Shown here: positions 58,241-64,000 of the stretch, piece after piece
How positions within the stretch are numbered: position 1 is the first letter of the stretch
Layout: each line of letters opens with the position of its first letter
Source: Kitasatospora cineracea
GTDB taxonomy: Bacteria > Actinomycetota > Actinomycetes > Streptomycetales > Streptomycetaceae
Length of the DNA: 64,000 nt
Assembly: GCF_003751605.1 (NCBI RefSeq)
Contig: NZ_RJVJ01000001.1
Span: 3,472,001 to 3,536,000, forward strand
Direction: 5' to 3'
The notes under the pieces: generated by a model
Seen by the model: the letters and a program-made list of their open reading frames with translations, nothing else
What the model was told of the DNA's origin: nothing
The model's database searches: none
Made by a program: the position numbers and the translations under genes

Positions 58241-59559
58241 CAGACCCAGTCCTCCTCTTGGGAAGCGTCGGTGGTGCTGACGGTGTCGAACGCCTCGCCC
58301 GCCATGCCGGCGGTGAGCGTGGTGCCGTCGGACGGGTCGATCAGGACGAACGAACCCGTGCGGCGGTTGTCGGTGTAGTCGTCGAGGGCCAGCGGCTCGG
58401 CGGTGCGCAGCACCACGTGGCCGATGTCGTTGACGTTCAACCCCTCGGCGCCGGAGCGCCGTTCGAGGGTGTCGATGTCGATCCGGTACTCGATCTCCTT
58501 GACGAGGGCGCGCACCGTGCGGGTGGTGTGCTTGAGCAGCACCTTCGCCCCGACGTGCAGCGGACGCTCGTTGAGGTGGCAGACCGTGGCCCGGACGTCC
58601 TTGGTGGGGACGGGGGCGGGGGCGGCCGCGATCAGGTCGCCGCGGGAGATGTCGATGTCGTCCGCGAGGCGGACCGTCACCGACTGCGGGGCCCAGGCGA
58701 TCTCGGTGGGCTCGCCGAGCGCGTCGATCGCCGCGACGGTGGTGGTGTGGCCGGAGGGCAGCACCGTCACCGGGTCGCCGACCCGCAGCACGCCGGAGGC
58801 CAGCTGGCCCGCGTAGCCGCGGTAGTCGTGGAACTCCTCGCTCTGCGGCCGGATCACGTACTGGACCGGGAAGCGGGCCGGCTCGGCGCTCGGGTCGGTG
58901 CCGACCGGCACCGTCTCCAGGTGCTCCAGCAGGGTCGGGCCGCCGTACCAGTCCATGTTCGCGGAGGGCTCGACCACGTTGTCGCCGGCCAGCGCCGAGA
59001 TCGGCACCGCCACGACGTCCTTGACCCCGAGCGAGGCCGCGTACGCGGTGAACTCCTCGGCGATCCGTGCGAACACCGGCTCCGCGTACGCGACCAGGTC
59101 CATCTTGTTGACGGCCAGGACGACGTGCGGGACGCGCAGCAGGGCGGCGACCGCGGCGTGCCGGCGGGTCTGCTCGACCACGCCGTTGCGGGCGTCGACC
59201 AGCACCACGGCCAGCTCGGCGGTGGACGCGCCGGTCACCATGTTGCGGGTGTACTGCACGTGGCCGGGGGTGTCGGCGAGGATGAACCGGCGCCGGGCGG
59301 TGGCGAAGTAGCGGTACGCCACGTCGATGGTGATGCCCTGCTCGCGCTCGGCCCGCAGGCCGTCGGTGAGCAGCGCCAGGTCGGGGGCCTCCTGGCCGCG
59401 CCGGCGGGAGGCGTGCTCGACGGCCTCCAGCTGGTCGGCCAGCACCGACTTGGAGTCGTGCAGCAGCCGGCCCACCAGCGTGGACTTGCCGTCGTCGACG
59501 GAGCCCGCGGTGGCGAAGCGCAGCAGCGAGGTGGCGGTTGCTTCCTGGGTGGTGCTCAT
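58240..59559 (-). CDS. cysN: Sulfate adenylyltransferase subunit 1 (GTPase)
   Basis: Regulatory GTPase subunit of ATP sulfurylase, 439 residues. It uses GTP hydrolysis to drive formation of adenylylsulfate by CysD. The GTP-binding motifs are GSVDDGKSTLVGRLL (G1), DTPGHVQYTRNM (G3) and NKMDLV (G4), followed by the beta-barrel domains of the elongation-factor type. It does not carry a fused APS kinase; that activity is encoded by cysC of the same operon. It starts three bases after the cysD stop. Confidence 0.96.
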   Translation of the reverse strand: MSTTQEATATSLLRFATAGSVDDGKSTLVGRLLHDSKSVLADQLEAVEHASRRRGQEAPDLALLTDGLRAEREQGITIDVAYRYFATARRRFILADTPGHVQYTRNMVTGASTAELAVVLVDARNGVVEQTRRHAAVAALLRVPHVVLAVNKMDLVAYAEPVFARIAEEFTAYAASLGVKDVVAVPISALAGDNVVEPSANMDWYGGPTLLEHLETVPVGTDPSAEPARFPVQYVIRPQSEEFHDYRGYAGQLASGVLRVGDPVTVLPSGHTTTVAAIDALGEPTEIAWAPQSVTVRLADDIDISRGDLIAAAPAPVPTKDVRATVCHLNERPLHVGAKVLLKHTTRTVRALVKEIEYRIDIDTLERRSGAEGLNVNDIGHVVLRTAEPLALDDYTDNRRTGSFVLIDPSDGTTLTAGMAGEAFDTVSTTDASQEEDWV

Positions 59560-59562
59560 TGC

Positions 59563-60501
59563 TTAGAAGTACCCCTCGCGCTTGCGGTCCTCCATGGCGG
59601 CCTCGGACATCTTGTCGTCGGCGCGCGTCGCCCCTCGTTCGGTGAGGCGGGAGGCGGCGATCTCGGTGATCACGGCCTCGATGGTGTCGGCGTCGGAGTC
59701 GACCGCGCCGGTGCAGGACATGTCGCCCACGGTGCGGTAGCGCACCAGGCGGGTCTCGACCTGCTCGGTCTCCTTCGGGCCGCCCCACTCGCCGGCGGTC
59801 AGCCACATGCCGTCGCGCTTGAACACCTCGCGGCGGTGGGCGTAGTAGATCTCCGGGAGCTCGATGCCCTCGCGCTCGATGTACTGCCACACGTCGAGCT
59901 CGGTCCAGTTGGACAGCGGGAAGACCCGGACGTGCTCGCCGACCGCGTGCCGGCCGTTGTACAGCGACCACAGCTCGGGGCGCTGGCGGCGCGGGTCCCA
60001 GGCGCCGAACTCGTCGCGCAGCGAGAAGACGCGCTCCTTGGCGCGGGCCTTCTCCTCGTCGCGGCGGCCGCCGCCGAACACGGCGTCGAACTTGTTGGAC
60101 TCGATGCCGTCCAGCAGCGGGACGGTCTGCAGCGGGTTGCGCAGCCCGTCGGCGCGCTCGCGCAGCACGCCGCGGTCGATGAAGTCCTGGACGGAGGCGA
60201 CGTGCAGCCGCAGGTTGTGCTTCGCGACCGCGCGGTCCCGGTAGGCCAGCACCTCGGGGAAGTTGTGCCCGGTGTCGACGTGCAGCAGGGCGAACGGCAC
60301 CGGCGCGGGCGCGAACGCCTTCAGCGCCAGGTGCAGCATCACGATGGAGTCCTTGCCGCCGGAGAACAGGATCACCGGCCGCTCGAACTCGCCCGCGACC
60401 TCGCGGAAGATGTGCACCGACTCGGCCTCCAGGGCGTCCAGGTGCGACAGCGCGTACGGGCTGTCCTCGGCCTGGACCAGGCGCTGCGTGGTGACGGTCA
60501 T
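59563..60501 (-). CDS. cysD: Sulfate adenylyltransferase subunit 2
   Basis: Catalytic subunit of ATP sulfurylase, 312 residues, which joins sulfate and ATP to adenylylsulfate. The PP-loop motif is PVILFSGGKDSIVMLHLA near residue 50. Further conserved parts are LLHVDTGHNFPEV, the FDAVFGGGRRDEEKARAKER nucleotide loop, and WTELDVWQYIEREGIELP. The last residues (SEAAMEDRKREGYF) are the typical C-terminus. The ATG lies in the 4-base overlap ATGA with the cysC stop. Confidence 0.97.
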   Translation of the reverse strand: MTVTTQRLVQAEDSPYALSHLDALEAESVHIFREVAGEFERPVILFSGGKDSIVMLHLALKAFAPAPVPFALLHVDTGHNFPEVLAYRDRAVAKHNLRLHVASVQDFIDRGVLRERADGLRNPLQTVPLLDGIESNKFDAVFGGGRRDEEKARAKERVFSLRDEFGAWDPRRQRPELWSLYNGRHAVGEHVRVFPLSNWTELDVWQYIEREGIELPEIYYAHRREVFKRDGMWLTAGEWGGPKETEQVETRLVRYRTVGDMSCTGAVDSDADTIEAVITEIAASRLTERGATRADDKMSEAAMEDRKREGYF

Positions 60502-61064
60502 GCCAGTCCCCTTTCGGTCAGGAAGGCGTGCAGTTCGGCGGCGGACTCGGCCACCGACCGGCCCTGCGTCTGCAGGCGCAGTTCCGGCTTCTCGGGGGCC
60601 TCGTACGGGTCGTCGACCCCGGTCAGGCCGGAGATCTCGCCGGCCGCCTGCTTGGCGTACAGGCCCTTGACGTCCCGCTCGGAGCAGAGCTCGACCGGGG
60701 TGGCGACGTGGATCTCCAGGAACTCGGTGCCGTTCGCGGCGTGCCGCTCGCGCACCGCGGCGCGGGAGTCGGCGAACGGGGCGATCACCGGGGCGAGCAC
60801 CTTGACGCCGTTGGCGGCGAGCTTCTCGGCGACGAAGCCGATCCGGGTGACGTTGGTGTGCCGGTCCTCGCGGGTGAAGCCCAGGCCCTTGGAGAGGAAC
60901 TCGCGGATCTCGTCACCGTCCAGCACCTCGACCCGGTGGCCCTCGGCGCGCAGCCGCTCGGCCAGCGCGAACGCGAGGGTGGTCTTGCCCGCGCTGGGCA
61001 GGCCGGTCAGCCACACGGTGGCGCCGCGCTCGCGGCCCGCGGCCAGAGTGTCGGCGGTGGTCAC
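60498..61064 (-). CDS. cysC: Adenylylsulfate kinase
   Basis: Phosphorylates adenylylsulfate to PAPS, 188 residues. The P-loop is TVWLTGLPSAGKTTLAFAL and the APS-binding parts are VLDGDEIREFLSKGLGF and DRHTNVTRIGFVAEKLA. The GTG at 61064 has AGGAG eight bases upstream. A separate APS kinase beside an APS-type reductase is common in streptomycetes: PAPS is then mostly used for sulfotransfer. It sits between cysH and cysD on the same strand. Confidence 0.96.
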   Translation of the reverse strand: MTTADTLAAGRERGATVWLTGLPSAGKTTLAFALAERLRAEGHRVEVLDGDEIREFLSKGLGFTREDRHTNVTRIGFVAEKLAANGVKVLAPVIAPFADSRAAVRERHAANGTEFLEIHVATPVELCSERDVKGLYAKQAAGEISGLTGVDDPYEAPEKPELRLQTQGRSVAESAAELHAFLTERGLA

Positions 61065-61113
61065 GGTGGTTACTCCTGAAGGTCGGTGACGGTGGTTCGG
61101 TGGGTGGCGCGGA

Positions 61114-61812
61114 TCAGAGGTGGATGCCGCACTCGGTCTTGCCGGAGCCCGCCCAGCGGCCGGCCCGGCCCTGCTCGCCCTCGCCGGGCTTGGCGGTGCA
61201 GGACAGCGGCGAGCAGCCGATCGAGGTGTAGCCCTCCCACAGCAGCGGGTTCAGCAGCACCCCGTTGGCCTGCACGTAGGCGTCCACGTCGTCCTGCGTC
61301 CAGCGGGCGATCGGGGCGATCTTCACCTTGCGGCGCTTGGCGTCCCAGGCCACCACCGGGGTGTTGGCGCGGGACGGCGACTCGTCGCGGCGCAGGCCGG
61401 TCGCCCAGGCGTCGTAGCCGCCCAGGCCGCGGCCCAGCGGCTCGACCTTGCGCAGCGAGCAGCACAGGTCCGGGTCCCGGTCGTGCAGGTTCGGCCCGTA
61501 CTGGGCGTCCTGCTCGGCGACGGTGAGCTTCGGGGTCAGCGTGATCACGTTGACCGGCATGGTCGCGGCGACCGCGTCCCGGGTGCCGATGGTCTCCGCG
61601 AAGTGGTAGCCGGTGTCCAGGAAGACCACGTCCACGCCGGGCAGCGCGGTGGAGGCCAGGTGGGCGACCACCGCGTCCTCCATCGAGGACGTCACGCAGA
61701 ACCGCTTGCCGAAGGTGTCGGCGGCCCAGCGCAGCACTTCCTGCGCGGTGGCCTCCTCCAGCTCGCGGCCGGCCCTGACGGCTATCGCCTCGTAGTCAGT
61801 GGCGGTCGTCAT
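61114..61812 (-). CDS. cysH: Adenylylsulfate (or PAPS) reductase
   Basis: Reduces activated sulfate to sulfite with electrons from thioredoxin, 232 residues. The PP-loop-like start is FCVTSSMEDAVVAHL, followed by VFLDTGYHFAETIG. The pair CC in DLCCSLRKVEPL and later cysteines in SIGCSPLSC bind the [4Fe-4S] cluster of the APS-using type, and the C-terminal KTECGIHL holds the catalytic Cys. The last cluster motif reads C-x4-C, whereas the usual form is C-x2-C, a two-residue insertion. The gene overlaps the small Zn-ribbon gene by 17 bases. Confidence 0.93.
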   Translation of the reverse strand: MTTATDYEAIAVRAGRELEEATAQEVLRWAADTFGKRFCVTSSMEDAVVAHLASTALPGVDVVFLDTGYHFAETIGTRDAVAATMPVNVITLTPKLTVAEQDAQYGPNLHDRDPDLCCSLRKVEPLGRGLGGYDAWATGLRRDESPSRANTPVVAWDAKRRKVKIAPIARWTQDDVDAYVQANGVLLNPLLWEGYTSIGCSPLSCTAKPGEGEQGRAGRWAGSGKTECGIHL

Positions 61813-61972
61813 GTCCGTTACCCCCGTCGGTCGTTGACAGCAGTCCGAGGAACTTCAGCTGGAAGCCCCGGCGGCAGGCCCGGCATTCCCACGCGCCGTG
61901 GCCGCTCTCGGACGGGCGCAGGTCCTCGTCCCCGCAGTACGGGCAGTAGAAAGGGGCGGCGCGTTCGCTCAC
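61796..61972 (-). CDS. Small zinc-ribbon protein of the sulfur operon
   Basis: A 58-residue protein too short for many gene finders. It has two CxxC pairs, YCPYCGDE and ECRACRRGF, spaced by about 18 residues, the geometry of a zinc ribbon. It begins at a GTG inside a GTGA overlap with the sulfite reductase stop, with GGAG twelve bases upstream, and its end overlaps the cysH start by 17 bases. Such tight packing on both sides argues for a true gene. Similar small proteins occur at this place in other streptomycete sulfur operons. A role in electron transfer, metal delivery or regulation is possible. Confidence 0.8.
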   Translation of the reverse strand: MSERAAPFYCPYCGDEDLRPSESGHGAWECRACRRGFQLKFLGLLSTTDGGNGHDDRH

Positions 61973-63690
61973 GACAGCTGCTCCTCGGTGGCCCGGACCG
62001 TCCACTGGGCGAAGCGTTCGCCGTCCTGGCGGTCGGCCTGGTAGCGGGTCAGCACGCGCTCGACGTAGTCGGGCAGTTCGGCGCTGGTGACCTTCAGGCC
62101 GCGGACCTTGCGGCCGAAGCCGGCGTCCAGGCCCAGGGCGCCGCCCAGGTGCACCTGGAAGCCCTCGACCTGCTCGCCGTTCGCGTCGACGACCAGCTGG
62201 CCCTTGAGGCCGATGTCGGCGGTCTGGATGCGGGCGCAGGCGTTCGGGCAGCCGTTGATGTTGATGCTCAGCGGCTCGTCGAACTCCGGCAGGCGGCGCT
62301 CCAGTTCGTCGATCAGGGTGCGGCCGCGCTCCTTGGTGTCGACGATCGCCAGCTTGCAGTACTCGATGCCGGTGCAGGCCATCGTGCCGCGGCGGAAGGT
62401 GGACGGGGTGACCCGCAGGTCCAGCGCCTCCAGGCCGGCCACCAGGGACTCGACCCGGTCCTCGGCGACGTCGAGCACGATCATCTTCTGCTCGACGGTG
62501 GTGGCCAGGCGGTCCGAGCCGTGCTCGGCGGCCAGGTCGGCGATCTGCGAGAGCAGCTTGCCGTTGGCGCGGCCGACCCGCGGCGCGAAGCCGACGTAGA
62601 ACCTGCCGTCGTTCTGCCGGTGCACGCCGACGTGGTCGCGCCAGCGGTTGCTGGGCTCCTGCGGGCCGGGGCCGTCGGCGAGCTCGCGCTTGAGGTACTC
62701 GTCCTGCAGGACCTGGCGGAACTTCTCCGGGCCCCAGTCGGCGACCAGGAACTTCAGGCGGGCGCGGTTGCGCAGGCGGCGGTAGCCGTAGTCGCGGAAG
62801 ATGCCGACCACGCCCGCCCAGACGTCCGGGACGTCCTCCAGCGGGACCCAGGCGCCGAGCCGCACGCCCAGCTTCGGGTTGGTGGACAGGCCGCCGCCGA
62901 CCCACAGGTCGAAGCCCGGGCCGTGCTCGGGGTGGACCACGCCGACGAAGGCGATGTCGTTGATCTCGTGCACCACGTCGAGCAGCGGCGAGCCGGAGAT
63001 CGCGGTCTTGAACTTCCGCGGGAGGTTGGAGAACTCCTTGTTGCCGATGTACTTGCGGTTGATCTCGTCGATGGCCCAGGAGCCGTCGATGATCTCGTCC
63101 TCGGCGATGCCCGCGACGGGGGAGCCGATCACCACGCGCGGGCAGTCGCCGCACGCCTCGGTGGTGGACAGGCCGACGGCCTCCAGCTTCTGCCAGATCG
63201 CCGGGACGTCCTCGATCCGCACCCAGTGGTACTGGACGTTCTGCCGGTCCGTCAGGTCGGCGGTGCCGCGGGCGTACTGCTCGGAGACCTCGCCGACCGC
63301 CTTCAGCTGGGCCACCGTCAGCTGGCCGCCGTCGATGCGCACCCGCATCATGAAGAACTCGTCCTCGAGCTCGTGCGGCTCCAGGACGGCGGTCTTGCCG
63401 CCCTCGATGCCCTGCTTGCGCTGGGTGTAGAGGCCCCACCAGCGCATCCGGCCGCGCAGGTCGTTGGGGTCGATCCCGGCGAAGCCGGTGTGGGCGTAGA
63501 TCGTCTCGATCCGCGTCCGCACGTTGAGACCGTCGTCGTCCTTTTTGAACTGCTCGTTGCCGTTGAGCGGGGTGAAGTGCCCCATGCCCCACTGGCCCTC
63601 GCCGCGGTGGCGGGTCACCTTGCGGGCGGCGGGGCGGGCCGCGGGCGCGGCGCCGTCCTGAGGCTCGACCGTGTCGGGAGTGCGGGCCAT
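61969..63690 (-). CDS. Ferredoxin-dependent sulfite (nitrite) reductase
   Basis: Siroheme and [4Fe-4S] enzyme of 573 residues that reduces sulfite to sulfide with six electrons. Cluster ligands are Cys in TMACTGIEYCKLA and in INGCPNACARIQTADIG, the C-x5-C and C-x3-C pairs. The two pseudo-symmetric ferrodoxin-like halves appear as GQWGMGHFTPLNGNEQFKK and LRVTPSTFRRG. Homologues are annotated as sulfite or nitrite reductase; the cys neighbours and the cysteine leader support sulfite. The ATG at 63690 has AAGGA eight bases upstream; the frame is open further without homology. Confidence 0.95.
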   Translation of the reverse strand: MARTPDTVEPQDGAAPAARPAARKVTRHRGEGQWGMGHFTPLNGNEQFKKDDDGLNVRTRIETIYAHTGFAGIDPNDLRGRMRWWGLYTQRKQGIEGGKTAVLEPHELEDEFFMMRVRIDGGQLTVAQLKAVGEVSEQYARGTADLTDRQNVQYHWVRIEDVPAIWQKLEAVGLSTTEACGDCPRVVIGSPVAGIAEDEIIDGSWAIDEINRKYIGNKEFSNLPRKFKTAISGSPLLDVVHEINDIAFVGVVHPEHGPGFDLWVGGGLSTNPKLGVRLGAWVPLEDVPDVWAGVVGIFRDYGYRRLRNRARLKFLVADWGPEKFRQVLQDEYLKRELADGPGPQEPSNRWRDHVGVHRQNDGRFYVGFAPRVGRANGKLLSQIADLAAEHGSDRLATTVEQKMIVLDVAEDRVESLVAGLEALDLRVTPSTFRRGTMACTGIEYCKLAIVDTKERGRTLIDELERRLPEFDEPLSININGCPNACARIQTADIGLKGQLVVDANGEQVEGFQVHLGGALGLDAGFGRKVRGLKVTSAELPDYVERVLTRYQADRQDGERFAQWTVRATEEQLS

Positions 63691-63752
63691 GGTGTCAGTC
63701 CTTTGAGCGGCTTGGCAGGTGCGAGGTGCTGGCGGTCCCCGGACGCGCTCCG

Positions 63753-63787
63753 CTCCCACCTGCGGCGTTCTACGCAGGCGGTGGGAG
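63753..63787 (-). promoter_or_regulatory. Hairpin in the leader of the sulfite reductase gene
   Basis: CTCCCACC at 63753-63760 pairs with GGTGGGAG at 63780-63787, and TGCG with CGCA inside it, leaving a three-base bulge. It lies between the leader peptide stop and the reductase start, so it may take part in cysteine-dependent attenuation. No T run is present. Confidence 0.45.
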
Positions 63788-63866
63788 GGGTGACGCTGGC
63801 CGGGCGGGTCTTGCGCACATCCGCGACGGCGGGGATGGCGCCGGTGCGGTGCGGCGTACGAAGGGC

Positions 63867-63950
63867 TCAGGTCACCGGACAGATGGCGCTGGACACGCGA
63901 AGGAGGTCGACGTGGAGTCGGCCAACTAGGGTGGTTCCGGCGCTAGACAT
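63867..63950 (-). CDS. Cysteine-type leader peptide of the sulfur operon
   Basis: A 27-residue peptide, upstream of the sulfite reductase gene on the same strand. Its centre, LHVDLLRVSSAICP, matches the widespread streptomycete leader peptides placed before sulfur and cysteine genes, with a single Cys near the C-terminus. In mycobacteria similar short frames sense cysteine by ribosome stalling, and I infer the same here. The frame is ATG to TGA and ends 177 bases before the reductase ATG. A ribosome site is not obvious, so it may be leaderless. The rest of the 310-base region at the window's right end holds only the hairpin described. Confidence 0.75.
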   Translation of the reverse strand: MSSAGTTLVGRLHVDLLRVSSAICPVT

Positions 63951-64000
63951 GGCAAGAGATTCGCACGGCGAGCGACTCGCGGTCCACTAACGTCCGAATC

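Overview
The window is about 64 kb of very GC-rich DNA with codon third positions that are almost all G or C, frequent GTG and TTG starts, many start/stop overlaps and several probable leaderless starts. Gene content (SAV2148-type HEPN protein, SAV2177-type methyltransferase, actinobacterial cysteine leader peptide, SoxR with its box, TreY/TreZ/GlgX) points to a Streptomycetaceae chromosome (Streptomyces or Kitasatospora). No rRNA, tRNA, CRISPR array, transposase or phage module was seen. Layout: 1-3.8 kb holds a branched-chain amino acid ABC transporter (permease, binding lipoprotein, start of a second permease), a one-pass membrane protein and a hotdog thioesterase, all on the minus strand. 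4-17.6 kb is core housekeeping: polA, a GNAT acetyltransferase, hrpB, a SAM methyltransferase, rpsA with a clear promoter and terminator, an MMPL transporter, a beta-lactamase-fold hydrolase, a phosphodiesterase-like enzyme and coaE. 17.6-20.7 kb has a membrane protein with eleven pentapeptide repeats and a second, divergent MMPL transporter. 20.8-26.0 kb is the most unusual part: a tightly packed operon of an Xre-type regulator with a helical C-terminus, a TIR-domain protein, a protein with a degenerate P-loop, and a two-pass membrane protein with a coiled coil. The TIR protein and the P-loop protein share a short glycine-rich motif, which suggests homotypic coupling of a sensor to an NAD-consuming effector. 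I read this as a candidate anti-phage or cell-suicide system. 26-30.3 kb: a rhodanese sulfurtransferase, a SAV2177-family methyltransferase, soxR, and a split transketolase preceded by a SoxR-like operator. 30.3-37.6 kb: treZ, treY, an SDR and glgX, which together convert glycogen to trehalose. 38-47 kb: a SAV2148-family HEPN protein, a DnaQ-like exonuclease, a polysaccharide deacetylase lipoprotein, a phosphotransferase and a divergent pair of MMPL transporters around a palindromic operator. 47.3-53.5 kb: a cold-shock protein with a structured leader, a DEAD-box helicase, a MarR regulator, a hypothetical protein, a CPBP protease and a two-component system. 53.5-54.1 kb: a 76-residue gene between two perfect 47-bp direct repeats, the right one being the 3' end of the chelatase gene. 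54-64 kb: a sulfur assimilation locus on the minus strand, in transcription order leader peptide, sulfite reductase, Zn-ribbon protein, cysH, cysC, cysD, cysN, then a sulfonate-type ABC transporter and a sirohydrochlorin chelatase that supplies siroheme for the reductase. Functions come from motif recognition by eye. No database search was run.
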